The position numbers were made by a program, and so were the translations under genes. A stretch of DNA of 64,000 bases from positions 1 through 64,000 of the forward strand of contig DATMGH010000147.1 in NCBI GenBank assembly GCA_035555675.1, given 5' to 3'. Shown in pieces: positions 23,601 to 32,369 of this stretch; position 1 is the stretch's first letter, and every line of letters starts with the position of its first letter. This DNA comes from Solirubrobacter sp035555675. Lineage in GTDB: Bacteria > Actinomycetota > Thermoleophilia > Solirubrobacterales > Solirubrobacteraceae. Under the pieces are notes generated by a model. It made no database searches, was not told the origin of the DNA, and was given only the letters and a program-made list of their open reading frames with translations.

Positions 23601-24338
23601 ATGTTGCGCACCGACAACGACGGCGGCGTCCTGACCGTCACGCTCGCTCGCCCCGAGCGCCGCAACGCGATCGACGGCGCGCTGGCCGCCGCGCTGCGCG
23701 ACGCGCTCGAGGCGGCGGCGGACGATCCCGGCGTCCGTGCCCTGATCCTGACCGGCGAGGGCTCCGCGTTCTCGGCGGGCGGCGACCTCTCACGCTTCGA
23801 GCGCGACTGGGACCCGCGCGACTTCCGGCACGACTCGCACCGGCTGACCGCGCTGATCACGCTGCTGGAGCGGTTCGAGAAGCCGACCGTGGCGGCGATC
23901 AACGGCGTCGTGACCGGCGCGGGGACGCAGCTCGCGCTGGTCTGCGACGTGCGCCTGGCCGCGGCCTCGGCGCGGTTCGTCTACCGCGAGGGCCGGCTCG
24001 GGATCATCCCCAGCCACGGCGGCGTGACGCGGCTGGTGAAGCTGATCGGGCTCGCCCGCGCCCGCGACGTCCTGCTCGGCGGCGAGGGGCTGAGCGCGGA
24101 GGAGGCGCACGCGGCCGGGCTGATCACCGAAGTGGTCGCCGACGACGCGCTCGCGGACGCCGCCCGGGCGCGCGTGGCGCTGATGCTCAAGCGCTCGCCC
24201 CAGGCCTACGCGGCGGCCAAGCGGCTGCTGTGGCTGGCCGGTAACGTCGACCTGGAGAGCGGCATGGTGGCCGAGGGGCTCGCGCAGAGCCTGCTGATCG
24301 GAACCGAGGAGCACAAGCGGGCGGTGCGCGAACGATGA
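23601..24338 (+). CDS. enoyl-CoA hydratase/isomerase family protein
   Basis: A 245-aa crotonase-fold enzyme acting on acyl-CoA thioesters. The first oxyanion-hole block is GSAFSAGGDLSRF (~54) and the second GVVTGAGTQLALVCDVRLA (~97). The Glu usually following the GGG of the second block is Gln here (GAGTQ), while the second acidic position (YREGRLGIIP) is kept, so hydratase activity is less certain than isomerase or another crotonase reaction. It overlaps the gamma-carbonic-anhydrase-like gene by ATGA and forms a two-gene rightward unit within an otherwise leftward acyl-CoA locus. Confidence 0.82.
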   Translation: MLRTDNDGGVLTVTLARPERRNAIDGALAAALRDALEAAADDPGVRALILTGEGSAFSAGGDLSRFERDWDPRDFRHDSHRLTALITLLERFEKPTVAAINGVVTGAGTQLALVCDVRLAAASARFVYREGRLGIIPSHGGVTRLVKLIGLARARDVLLGGEGLSAEEAHAAGLITEVVADDALADAARARVALMLKRSPQAYAAAKRLLWLAGNVDLESGMVAEGLAQSLLIGTEEHKRAVRER

Positions 24339-24838
24339 TCGTCGAGTACGAGGGCAAGACCCCACGGGTCGCCGAGGGCGCGTTCGTCGCCCCGACGGCG
24401 GTCCTGATCGGGGACGTGGTGGTCGAAGCCGAGGCCTCGATCTGGTTCGGGGCCGTCCTGCGCGCCGACAACAGCTCGATCGTGATCGGCCGCGGCTCCA
24501 ACGTCCAGGACAACTGCGTGCTGCACTGCGCGGACGAGCTGCCGACGATCGTGGGCGCGAACGTGACCGTCGGCCACATGGCGATGCTCGAAGGCTGCGT
24601 GATCGGCGACGGCGCGCTGATCGGGATGGGCGCGATCGTGCTGCAGCGGGCGAGCGTCGGGGCGGGCTCGCTGGTCGCCGCCGGCGCGGTCGTCGGCGAA
24701 GGGGCCGAGATCCCGGCGGGCGTGCTCGCCGCGGGCGTCCCGGCCCGGGTCAAGAAGGAGCTCGCCGGCAACTCGCAGCACTGGGTCGAGACGGCCGCGC
24801 AGGAGTACCGGGCGAAGCGGCTGCACTACATGACGTAG
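24335..24838 (+). CDS. gamma carbonic anhydrase / PaaY-like left-handed beta-helix protein
   Basis: A 167-aa hexapeptide-repeat protein. Repeating I-G-x-G-x-x-V turns run from ~15 to ~140, with a C-terminal helix (QHWVETAAQEY). The zinc His in NCVLHCAD (~63) and VTVGHMAM (~87) are present. The third ligand, normally His in LHGC, is Glu here (MLEGC, ~92), so carbonate dehydratase activity is doubtful. PaaY-type relatives in phenylacetate clusters are thioesterases for stalled CoA intermediates, which fits the neighbouring crotonase. The start ATG shares ATGA with that gene. It is convergent with the FAD reductase 4 bp away. Confidence 0.8.
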   Translation: MIVEYEGKTPRVAEGAFVAPTAVLIGDVVVEAEASIWFGAVLRADNSSIVIGRGSNVQDNCVLHCADELPTIVGANVTVGHMAMLEGCVIGDGALIGMGAIVLQRASVGAGSLVAAGAVVGEGAEIPAGVLAAGVPARVKKELAGNSQHWVETAAQEYRAKRLHYMT

Positions 24839-24842
24839 CGCG

Positions 24843-26045
24843 CTATGGCAGCGCGTCCCGGTCGACGGGGTCGCCAGAGACGAGCAGCGCGCGGGCGACC
24901 TCGAGGTCGTCGGACCGGTTGACCGCGAGCGCGCCCGCCAGCCGCGACCCGTCCACGTACCAGATCGTGAACTCGCCGTCGGCGATCGAGCCCCGCACGA
25001 TCTCCTCGTCCCAGGACAGCGCCGGGCCGACGTACTCCATCCACGTCCAGTCCGACAGATCGGAGAAGAAGTACGGGACGACGTCGTGCGGGACGTCGCG
25101 GCCGAGCATGTTGCGGGCCGCGGTGCGGCCCTGGTTCTCGGCCACGTCCCAGTGCTCGATCCGCAGCCGCCGCCCGCCGTGCACGACGCTCTCGTACTCG
25201 GCGATGTCGCCGGCCGCGAACACGTCCGGCGCCGACGTCGCCAGCCGCGAGTCGGTGAGCACGCCGCCGCGCTCGCCGATCTCCAGCCCCGCGCGCGAGG
25301 CGAGCGTCACGTCCGGGATCACGCCCACGCCGACGACGACCGCGTCGCACTCCACGCGCAGCCCGCTCTCGGTGACCACGGCCGACACGCGCCCGTCGGC
25401 GCCTTCGAAGCGCGCGACGTCCTCGCCCGGGTGGACCTGCACGCCGTGGTCGGTCAGCGCCTTCTGGAAGTACTCGCCCGCGGTCGCGCCGAACCCGCGC
25501 TCGAGCGTCACCTGCTCCTGCATCACCAGCGCGCAGCGGCGCCCGATCGACGTCAGCGTCGCCGCCACCTCGGTGGCGATGTAGGACCCGCCGATCAGGA
25601 CGACCCGCGAGCCCTCGGCCGTGTCGTCCCGGATCGAGTCCGCGTTGCCGAGCGCCCGCAGGTAGTGGATGCCGTCCAGCGCCGCGCCGTCCACCCGCAA
25701 CCGGCGCACGTTGGACCCGGTGGCGAGGAGGAGCTTGCCGTAGCGCAGCTCCTCTTTGGACGCCAGCGTGACCGTCCGCGCCTCGACGTCGAGCTTCATC
25801 GCGCTCGTGCGCGTCAGCAGCTCGACGTCGTTGTCCGCGTACCACGCGGCATCGCCCAGCAGCACGTCCTTGCGGGACTTCTCGCCGCCGAGGTAGCCCT
25901 TCGACACCGCCGTCCGGTCGTACGGCGGGTCCGGGTCGCGCGACACGATCAGCACGCTCCCGGACGCTCCCTCCTCGCGCAGCGTGCGCGCCGCCGAGAA
26001 CCCGGCGTCGCCCCCGCCCACGATCAGGAAGTCGATCTCACGCAC
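24843..26045 (-). CDS. FAD-dependent NAD(P)H:ferredoxin reductase-type oxidoreductase
   Basis: A 400-aa two-dinucleotide-domain flavoprotein. The FAD motif is IVGGGDAGFSAA (~7-18), followed by the ATGSNVRRL strand (~108), the NAD(P)H motif LIGGSYIATEVA (~148) and the second FAD block VFAAGDIAE (~270). The C-terminal ~100 residues (from VPYFFSDLSDWTW) form the interface domain typical of rubredoxin/ferredoxin reductases of oxygenase systems. It probably supplies electrons to an oxygenase, for instance the R2-like protein or the P450, though no ferredoxin gene is adjacent. The start is GTG 26045, overlapping the upstream crotonase by 8 bp. Confidence 0.85.
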   Translation of the reverse strand: MREIDFLIVGGGDAGFSAARTLREEGASGSVLIVSRDPDPPYDRTAVSKGYLGGEKSRKDVLLGDAAWYADNDVELLTRTSAMKLDVEARTVTLASKEELRYGKLLLATGSNVRRLRVDGAALDGIHYLRALGNADSIRDDTAEGSRVVLIGGSYIATEVAATLTSIGRRCALVMQEQVTLERGFGATAGEYFQKALTDHGVQVHPGEDVARFEGADGRVSAVVTESGLRVECDAVVVGVGVIPDVTLASRAGLEIGERGGVLTDSRLATSAPDVFAAGDIAEYESVVHGGRRLRIEHWDVAENQGRTAARNMLGRDVPHDVVPYFFSDLSDWTWMEYVGPALSWDEEIVRGSIADGEFTIWYVDGSRLAGALAVNRSDDLEVARALLVSGDPVDRDALP

Positions 26046-26811
26046 CTTTGAACTCCGCTCTCCGCTTCTCCGCGAACGCGCTCAGGCCTTCCTGTGCGTC
26101 CGCCGTGGCGAACAGCTTCTCAATTCCGGCCCGCTCGCGCGCCAAGGCGTCCGCGATCGGCAGCTCCATGCCCTCGTAGGTCGCGCGCTTGATCTCGCCG
26201 ATCGCCGCCGTGGCGCCGCCGGCCAGCCGCTCGGCGTAGGCCAGCGTCTCGGCCGCCGTGTCCCCCGCCGCGAACAGGCGGTTCAGGATGCCCAGCGCGT
26301 GCGCCTCGCCCGGCGAGACCGCCCGGCCCGTGACCATCAGGTCGAGCGCCTTGGCGACGCCGATCAGCCGCGGCAGCCGCTGCGTGCCGCCGTTGCCGGG
26401 GAGCAGCCCGAGCGTGACCTCCGGGACGCCCAGCTTGTACGTCCCGCGCGCGCCGAAGCGCAGGTCGCAGGCCAGCGCGATCTCCAGGCCGCCGCCCAGC
26501 GCGTGCCCCTCGATCTGCGCGATGAAGACCTTCGGGACCTCCGCGATCGCGGCCAGCGCGGCGTGCCCGCGCTCGATCATCTTCATGTTGCCGGCCGTGT
26601 CGTTGGCCAGGAACGCCTTGATGTCGGCCCCCGCGCAGAAGAACTTCTTCGACCCCGAGCGCACGATCACGGCCTTGACCGCGTCGTCGGCCGCGGCCGC
26701 GTCGACCGCCGCGCCCATCTCCTCCATAAAGGCGAAGTCGTAGGAGTTCGCCGGCGGCTTGTCCAGCGTGATGAACCCGACGGGCGCGCCGCCCTCGAAC
26801 GTGACCGCCAT
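26038..26811 (-). CDS. enoyl-CoA hydratase
   Basis: A 257-aa crotonase with both catalytic glutamates visible: HALGGGLEIALACDLR (~105) and VPEVTLGLLPGNGGTQRL (~128). The first oxyanion block is FFCAGADIKAF (~58). It is a more canonical hydratase than the crotonase at 23601. The start ATG 26811 overlaps the aldehyde dehydrogenase stop by one base (TAATG), and the gene overlaps the FAD reductase downstream, so translation is coupled through the unit. It likely hydrates an unsaturated CoA intermediate after ring opening in the aromatic-acid pathway proposed for this locus. Confidence 0.87.
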   Translation of the reverse strand: MAVTFEGGAPVGFITLDKPPANSYDFAFMEEMGAAVDAAAADDAVKAVIVRSGSKKFFCAGADIKAFLANDTAGNMKMIERGHAALAAIAEVPKVFIAQIEGHALGGGLEIALACDLRFGARGTYKLGVPEVTLGLLPGNGGTQRLPRLIGVAKALDLMVTGRAVSPGEAHALGILNRLFAAGDTAAETLAYAERLAGGATAAIGEIKRATYEGMELPIADALARERAGIEKLFATADAQEGLSAFAEKRRAEFKGA

Positions 26812-28256
26812 TACTCGAGCCCTCCCACGACGACGCTGATGTCCTCGAGGTAGTAGTCGAGGCCCTCGATCCCGTGCTCCTTGCCGTACCCGGACTGCTT
26901 GACACCGCCGAACGGCAGCTCGTCGTAGCCGTAGTGGAACTGGTTGACCCACTTCATCCCGGCCTCGACCTCGTTGGCGACCCGGTGGATGATCCGCATG
27001 TCGTTGGTCCAGACCGACGCGCCGAGCCCGTACTCGCTGTCGTTGGCGCGCTCGATCGCCTCGTCGAGGCTCGACACGCGCCAGACCGGCAGCAGCGGGC
27101 CGAACGTCTCCTCGCGCGCGACGCGGGCGTCCTGCGCGGGGTTGGCCACGATCGTCGGCTGGACGAAGTAGCCGGGGCCGTCGACGTCGCCGCCGCCCAG
27201 CAGCAGCTCGCCGCCGCCGTCGAGCGCGTCCTGCAGCTGCTCGCGGATCTCGGTGCGGCCGTCGGCGGTGTGCAGCGGGCCGACCCGGATCGCCGGCTTC
27301 TCCGCCTTCTCCCAGCCGAGCCCGGGCTCGTACTTGGCGACCGTGCGGGTCAGCTGCTCGAGCAGCTCGTCGTAGACCTCGTCGAAGACGTAGATCCGCT
27401 TGCCGCCGAGGCACATCTGGCCGCAGTTCCAGAAGCGGCCGATCGCGATCCCGCGGGCGGCGGCCTTGACGTTGGCGTCCGGGGCGACGATGACGGGGTC
27501 GCTGCCGCCCAGCTCCATCGTCATCCGCTTGAGCTTGGGGGCGGCCAGGCCCATGATGTGGCGGCCGACCGCGGTCGAGCCCGTGAACGCCACGCGGCGG
27601 ACCTGGTCGTGCGTGACCAGCGCGTCGCCGACCTCCGAGCCGCGGCCCGTGATCACGTTGACCACGCCGGCCGGGAACTCGGCCTCCAGCAGGAGGTCCG
27701 CGATCTTGAGCGTGGTCAGCGGCGTCGTCGCCGCCGGCTTGACCACGATCGTGTTGCCCGCCATCAGCGCCGGCGCGAGCTTGGTGCCGAGCAGCGTGAG
27801 CGGGAAGTTGTTCGGGACGATCGCGGCGACGACGCCCATCGGGCGGCGCAGGACCATGCCGTACGCCTTGCTCAGCGCGCTCGGCAGCGGCTGGTAGGAG
27901 CCGCGCACCTTGGTCGCGAGATCGGCGTAGTAGTTGAGGCCGTGGATCAGGTGGTGGACCTCGCCCGCCGCCTCGGTCACCGGCTTGCCCTGCTCGTGCA
28001 CGAGGCTGAGCGTCAGGTCCTTGCGGTCGCGCTCGATCAGCCCGATCGCCTTGCGCAGGAGGTTCGCGCGGTCCTCCGCGTCGGTCTTCTGCCAGTCGGC
28101 GAACGCGCGGTGCGCGGCCTGCACCGCGGCGTCCACGTCCGCGGCCGTCCCGCGCGGGACGGTCTCGAGCGTCTCCTCGGTGGCGGGATCGACGACGGCG
28201 AGACCCTCGCGGGCCTGACCCTCCGTCTTCTCGCCCGCAATCAACATTGATGCCAT
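26811..28256 (-). CDS. NAD(P)-dependent aldehyde dehydrogenase
   Basis: A 481-aa aldehyde dehydrogenase. It has the cofactor strand VVAAIVPNNFPLTLLGTK (~130), the GSTAVGRHI glycine motif (~215), catalytic Glu in MELGGSDPVIV (~240) and catalytic Cys in FWNCGQMCLGGKR (~272). The length is standard. The ATG at 28256 is preferred to a TTG 21 bp upstream because AAGGAACC lies ~10 bp before it. Together with a benzoate-CoA-ligase-like enzyme and crotonases it resembles the semialdehyde oxidation step of ring-cleavage pathways (succinate- or dehydroadipyl-CoA-semialdehyde type). The exact substrate is unresolved. Confidence 0.88.
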   Translation of the reverse strand: MASMLIAGEKTEGQAREGLAVVDPATEETLETVPRGTAADVDAAVQAAHRAFADWQKTDAEDRANLLRKAIGLIERDRKDLTLSLVHEQGKPVTEAAGEVHHLIHGLNYYADLATKVRGSYQPLPSALSKAYGMVLRRPMGVVAAIVPNNFPLTLLGTKLAPALMAGNTIVVKPAATTPLTTLKIADLLLEAEFPAGVVNVITGRGSEVGDALVTHDQVRRVAFTGSTAVGRHIMGLAAPKLKRMTMELGGSDPVIVAPDANVKAAARGIAIGRFWNCGQMCLGGKRIYVFDEVYDELLEQLTRTVAKYEPGLGWEKAEKPAIRVGPLHTADGRTEIREQLQDALDGGGELLLGGGDVDGPGYFVQPTIVANPAQDARVAREETFGPLLPVWRVSSLDEAIERANDSEYGLGASVWTNDMRIIHRVANEVEAGMKWVNQFHYGYDELPFGGVKQSGYGKEHGIEGLDYYLEDISVVVGGLE

Positions 28257-28282
28257 TTCCAGGGTTCCTTTCCTCAAAGCAA

Positions 28283-28307
28283 CCTAAAGGGGCCTGGCCC
28301 CTTTAGG
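28283..28307. terminator. perfect 12-bp-arm inverted repeat between SDR and aldehyde dehydrogenase genes
   Basis: CCTAAAGGGGCC, one base, then its exact complement. It follows the SDR stop and precedes the aldehyde dehydrogenase, both leftward. There is no U-tract in either direction, so it may be a Rho-independent-like terminator, an attenuator partly separating the two halves of the unit, or a palindromic repeat element. Confidence 0.5.
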
Positions 28308-28313
28308 GAACGT

Positions 28314-28982
28314 TTAGGCCAGGGAGCGGCCGCCGCAGGCGACCACCACCTGGCCCGTCACGTACGCCATCGCCGGCGACGCCAGCGCGGCGATCGTCTC
28401 CGCGATCTCCGCCGGCTCGGCCATGCGGCCGAGCGGGATGCTCGCGATCATCTTCTGCAGCACGTCCTCGGGCATCGCGGCGGTCATCTCGCTGGCGGTC
28501 AGCGAGGGCGCGATCGCGTTCACGCGCACCCGCGGCGCCAGCTCGAGCGCGAGCGCGCGGGTCATGCCGACCAGGCCGCCCTTGGAGGCGCTGTAGTTGA
28601 ACTGGCCGAAGTTGCCGAGGTAGGCGCGCGAGGCCAGGCTGACGACGGACGCGCCCTCCGCGAACCGCGGGATCGCCGCCCGCGTGAGCTCGTACGCGGC
28701 GCCGAGGTTGACGCGCAGCACCGCCAGCAGCTGCTCCTCGGTCATCTTCACGATCCGCGCGTCGCGCGTGATCCCGGCGTTGTTGACCAGCACGGTGATC
28801 TCGCCCTCGACGGCCTCCAGGATCGCCGCGCGGTCAGCCGGGTCGGTGACGTCGGCGACGATCCCGCCCAGGTCCGCGACCGCCGGGTCGCGGTCGACCA
28901 GCAGGACCTCGTGGTCGGCGCGCAGGCGGTCCGCGACGGCGCGGCCGATCCCGCGCGCGGCGCCGGTGACGATCGCCGTCAC
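28314..28982 (-). CDS. FabG-like short-chain dehydrogenase/reductase
   Basis: A 222-aa SDR with cofactor motif TGAARGIG (~6-13), NNAG (~67), Ser in VVSLASRAYLGN (~113) and catalytic YSASK (~130-134). It is slightly short for FabG but complete, ending TGQVVVACGGRSLA. The start is a GTG at 28982 that overlaps the upstream 117-aa gene by GTGA. As part of a CoA-ligase/crotonase/aldehyde-dehydrogenase unit it most likely acts on a 3-hydroxyacyl- or 3-oxoacyl-CoA. It is followed by the perfect inverted repeat at 28283-28307. Confidence 0.85.
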   Translation of the reverse strand: MTAIVTGAARGIGRAVADRLRADHEVLLVDRDPAVADLGGIVADVTDPADRAAILEAVEGEITVLVNNAGITRDARIVKMTEEQLLAVLRVNLGAAYELTRAAIPRFAEGASVVSLASRAYLGNFGQFNYSASKGGLVGMTRALALELAPRVRVNAIAPSLTASEMTAAMPEDVLQKMIASIPLGRMAEPAEIAETIAALASPAMAYVTGQVVVACGGRSLA

Positions 28983-29332
28983 ACCTGCACCTTGCCCACG
29001 TGGGCCGCGTCGACCCGCACCAGCTCGCCCCTCACACCGCGCCCCGCCTCCAGCTGCGCCACCCAGTGGGCGACGTGCCCGGGGTCCGCCTCGGCGCCGA
29101 TCGCGACCGCGTTCGCCGCGTGCTTCTCCGCCGCCAGCGTGCGCATGCCGCTCAGCAGCGCGTTCGCCAGCATCGCGCCCGGCGCGCCGCGCTGGCCGAG
29201 CAGGTGCTCCTGGGAGAGCACGAACACGATCGGCTCGCCGTCGCGGGCGGCGGCCTGGGCGCGCGCGAACGCGTCGCTCAAAGCGGCCTCGATGCCCGCG
29301 TAGTCGCTGACCTCCGGCGCCGTGAAGATCAT
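28979..29332 (-). CDS. small protein resembling half of an SDR domain
   Basis: A 117-aa protein without a certain family. The stretch IVFVLSQEHLLGQRGAPGAM followed by LANALLSGMRTLAAEKHA resembles the Ser-strand and active-site helix region of high-molecular-weight FabG-type SDRs. The Tyr-x-x-x-Lys pair, the GxxxGxG cofactor motif and NNAG are all absent. It is coupled at both ends (ATGA with the CoA ligase, GTGA with the active SDR), so it may be a degenerate partner subunit of that SDR. No signal peptide or membrane helix is visible. Function unknown. Confidence 0.6.
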   Translation of the reverse strand: MIFTAPEVSDYAGIEAALSDAFARAQAAARDGEPIVFVLSQEHLLGQRGAPGAMLANALLSGMRTLAAEKHAANAVAIGAEADPGHVAHWVAQLEAGRGVRGELVRVDAAHVGKVQV

Positions 29333-30783
29333 GCCCGCAGCTTGTAGCGCTGGATCTTGCCCGTGGGCGTCTTGGGCAGCTCGTCCACGAACGCGATGAA
29401 ATGCGGGAACTCGTAGCGGCGCAGGCGGGTCTTGCACCACTCCTGCAGCTCGGCCACGAGCGCCTCGTCGCCGGTCCCGTCGCGGCAGATCACGAACGCC
29501 TTCACCCGCGTCGTGTAGTCCGCGTCGATGCCGACCGCGGCCGCTTCGAGCACGCGCGGATGCTCGACCAGCGCGTTCTCGATCTCGATCGGCGACGCCC
29601 ACAGCCCACCGATCTTGATCATGTCGTCGGCGCGGCCCTCGTAGACGTAGTTGCCGTCCGCGTCGGTCCGGTAGCGGTCGCCGGTGAAGAACCACGCGCC
29701 GTCGATCGCCGCCTTGGTCTTCTCGTGCTGGTGCCAGTAGTACGCGAGCGACGAGTCGCCCTTGACGTGCAGGTTGCCGACCTGGCCGGGCGCCACCGGC
29801 GCCCCGCGCTCGTCCAGCAGCGCCAGCTCGTAGCCCGGCACGGGCTTCCCGCTGGTGCCGGGCGCGACCGCGCCCGGGCGGTTGGAGCAGTAGATGTGCA
29901 GCATCTCGGTCGAGCCGATCCCGTCGACGATGTCCAGCCCGAACGTCTGCTGCCAGCGGCGCAGGACCTCGGGCGCGAGCGGCTCGGCCGCGCTCACGCA
30001 CATGCGCACCGAGGACAGGTCGTGCTCGGCCGCGTCGGGCAGGTTGACCATCGCGCCGTAGAGCGTAGGCACGGAGAAGAACAGCGTGGCGCCGCGGGCG
30101 GTCTCCAGCAGGCCGCGCGGATCCGGCTTGCCGGGGCGCAGGACCGTGGTCGCGCCGACCGAGTACGGGAACGTCAGGTTGTTGCCGAGCCCGTACGCGT
30201 GGTAGAGCTTGGTCGAGCTGAACGTGACGTCGCGCTCGTGGATCCGGAGGATCTCGCGAGCGAACGTGTCGCACGTGTACGGGATGTCGTGGTGCAGGTG
30301 CACGACGCCCTTCGGGAAGCCGGTCGAGCCGCCGCTGAACAGCCAGAACGCCATGTCGTCCGGGTGCGTGTCGACCGGGTCGTTGAGGCCGGCGTGCGTA
30401 TCCAGCAGCGCTTCGAACGCCGAGCGGGCCATGGCGCCCGGGATCCGCTCGACCAGCGCGTCCTCGGCCACGACCAGCTTCGCGTAGGAGTCGGTCGCGT
30501 AGTGGCGGAAGTTGTCGGTCGTGTCCAGGAAGGAGACCGGCACCGGGACCGCGCCGCCGCGCATCGCGCCCAGGAACAGCGCCGGGAACGCCGGCGTGTC
30601 GTCGAGCACCAGCAGCACGCGGTCCTCGCGGCCGACGCCGTGCTCGGCCAGCACGGTCTGCGCCGCGCAGATGCGCTCGTGCAACCGCGCGTACGTCAGC
30701 TCCTCACCCGCGCAGCGGATGGCGATCTTCTCCCCGCGACCGGCCTCGAGCTGCCGGTCGACGAGCGTCCCGGAATTCAGCAC
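29329..30783 (-). CDS. benzoate-CoA ligase family acyl-CoA synthetase
   Basis: A 484-aa AMP-forming CoA ligase. The P-loop-like A3 motif is FSGGSTGFPKGV (~148), A5 is GIGSTEMLHIY (~285), A7-A8 is FFTGDRYR and YEGRADDMIKIGG (~385), and the catalytic A10 Lys is in TPTGKIQRYKL (~475). PVSFLDTTDNFRHY and TKLYHAYGLGNN are stretches seen in benzoate/hydroxybenzoate-CoA ligases, whose length it also matches. It would activate an aromatic acid in the cytoplasm. The start is GTG 30783, overlapping the upstream deaminase-like gene by 7 bp. This call anchors the interpretation of the surrounding unit. Confidence 0.85.
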   Translation of the reverse strand: MLNSGTLVDRQLEAGRGEKIAIRCAGEELTYARLHERICAAQTVLAEHGVGREDRVLLVLDDTPAFPALFLGAMRGGAVPVPVSFLDTTDNFRHYATDSYAKLVVAEDALVERIPGAMARSAFEALLDTHAGLNDPVDTHPDDMAFWLFSGGSTGFPKGVVHLHHDIPYTCDTFAREILRIHERDVTFSSTKLYHAYGLGNNLTFPYSVGATTVLRPGKPDPRGLLETARGATLFFSVPTLYGAMVNLPDAAEHDLSSVRMCVSAAEPLAPEVLRRWQQTFGLDIVDGIGSTEMLHIYCSNRPGAVAPGTSGKPVPGYELALLDERGAPVAPGQVGNLHVKGDSSLAYYWHQHEKTKAAIDGAWFFTGDRYRTDADGNYVYEGRADDMIKIGGLWASPIEIENALVEHPRVLEAAAVGIDADYTTRVKAFVICRDGTGDEALVAELQEWCKTRLRRYEFPHFIAFVDELPKTPTGKIQRYKLRA

Positions 30784-32369
30784 GGCGGCACCGTATCAAT
30801 TCGTGACGGACTCGCCAGCACGGCGCGCGACTTGACCTCCAGCAGGCCGCGCGGGGTGAGCCGCAGCTCGGGCAGGAAGTCCCCGGACGCGAACAGCAGC
30901 GAGTACAGCGGGTCGTGGAACGGATGGCCCGCCCGCGCCATCGCCGCGGTCAGCTCGCGCTCGACGCGCAGCGCGGCGTCGAAGCCGCCGGCCGCGATCA
31001 GCCCGTCGATCTCCAGCGGCGCCTCCCACCCGCCGTCGAACGCGAAGCCGCCCCCGAGCTCGACCACCCGCCGCGCCGCGCGCGCCATCGCGGCCGGGTC
31101 GGTGCCGAGCACCAGCAGGTGCAGCGACGTCGTCGCGGTCGTGGCGAAGCCGGGCGTGTCCAGGAAGTGCTCCAGCACGCCGCGCGTGATCCAGCTGCCG
31201 TCGCGGGCCACCAGCGCCGCCTGCAGGTCGCCGGGGCGCACGTCGCGGTCGACGCGGCGGTTGATGACCGCGCTCTCGTAGCGGGCGACGGGCTGGACGC
31301 CGGTCAGCGGCGTGAACGCCTCCGGAGCGGTCAACCCGGGGCCGGCCGGCCAGTCGATGCGCGGCGGCGGCGCGAGCAGCGCGCCGCCGCGGGCCACGAC
31401 CTCGCCGTCGACCACGACGCGCTCCGGGCGCCAGGCGCCGATCGCCTCCAGCACGTTGAACGTCGCGCGGCGGCCGGGCGCGATCCCGCCCAGCTCCTCG
31501 TCGAGGCCCAGGAACGTCGCGGGGTCGATCGTCGCCATCTGCAGCGCGCGCATCGGATCGACGCCGACCCGCGTCGCGATCTCCAGGCAGCCGGAGATCA
31601 TGCCGCGCTCGGCGTAGAAGGACGGGACGGCGCCGTCGGTGGTGAACATCAGCCGGCGCGCGCTCGGCACGACGTCCAGCAGGTCGCGCAGCATCGGCTC
31701 GAGGTCCGGCCGCAGCGAGGACTGGCGCAGCATCGTCCACAGGCCGAGCCGCAGCCGCTGGCGCGCCTCCTCGCCCGTGATCGCCTCGTGGTCGGCGGAG
31801 ATCCCGGCCGCGGCGAGCTCGTTCAAGCGCGCGTAGGACGCGCCCGCGTTGTGGCCCTCGACGCGCTTGCGCGCCCGCTTGGCGGCGGCGATCCCGCCGT
31901 CGAGCTCGCCCCGGATCGCCGCCGGCCAGTTCGTGATCTCCCCGGTCGCGACGACCTCCGGCCAGCGCAGCTGCTCGGCCACGGTCTCGACGTCGAACGC
32001 CTCCGCGGCGGTCTGCGGCGCCAGCCGCGCGACCCACTTGACGTGCGCGGGCGCGGCGTTCATGGCGTCCACGATCCCCCGCAGCCCCTCGACGCCGTGC
32101 GAGAGGAAGAAGAACAGGTTGTCGTAGACGAGCGTGGTCGTCCCGTCCGGCACGGCGGCTTCCAGCAGCGACGCGGGCGAGTACAGACACCACGGGTGCG
32201 CGTGCGGCTCGATGTAGCCGGGGACCAGCACCCGGCCGCGCACGTCCACGCGCTCGCCGTGCGCGTCCGGGCCGACGTGGACGATCCGCTCGCCCTCGAT
32301 GACGACGTTGGCGTCGATCCACGTCCCGGTGTAGACGTCGGCGACCGTGCCGCCGACGTAGGTCACCAT
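30777..32369 (-). CDS. adenine-deaminase-like amidohydrolase
   Basis: A 530-aa metal-dependent amidohydrolase matching the adenine deaminase architecture: a short N-terminal beta-sandwich with VLVPGYIEPHAHPW (HxH metal ligands, ~50), a barrel with VEGHNAGAS (~160) and LMFTTDGAVPS (~235), a second sandwich around LDEELGGIAPGRRATFNV (~285), and a C-terminal domain from ~330 to the end. The family HxH loop usually continues Ile-Glu-Ser, whereas here it is Pro-Trp-Cys, so adenine is not assured as substrate. The start ATG 32369 overlaps the HxlR gene by 7 bp. Its place in an aromatic-CoA unit is unexplained. Confidence 0.7.
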   Translation of the reverse strand: MVTYVGGTVADVYTGTWIDANVVIEGERIVHVGPDAHGERVDVRGRVLVPGYIEPHAHPWCLYSPASLLEAAVPDGTTTLVYDNLFFFLSHGVEGLRGIVDAMNAAPAHVKWVARLAPQTAAEAFDVETVAEQLRWPEVVATGEITNWPAAIRGELDGGIAAAKRARKRVEGHNAGASYARLNELAAAGISADHEAITGEEARQRLRLGLWTMLRQSSLRPDLEPMLRDLLDVVPSARRLMFTTDGAVPSFYAERGMISGCLEIATRVGVDPMRALQMATIDPATFLGLDEELGGIAPGRRATFNVLEAIGAWRPERVVVDGEVVARGGALLAPPPRIDWPAGPGLTAPEAFTPLTGVQPVARYESAVINRRVDRDVRPGDLQAALVARDGSWITRGVLEHFLDTPGFATTATTSLHLLVLGTDPAAMARAARRVVELGGGFAFDGGWEAPLEIDGLIAAGGFDAALRVERELTAAMARAGHPFHDPLYSLLFASGDFLPELRLTPRGLLEVKSRAVLASPSRIDTVPPC

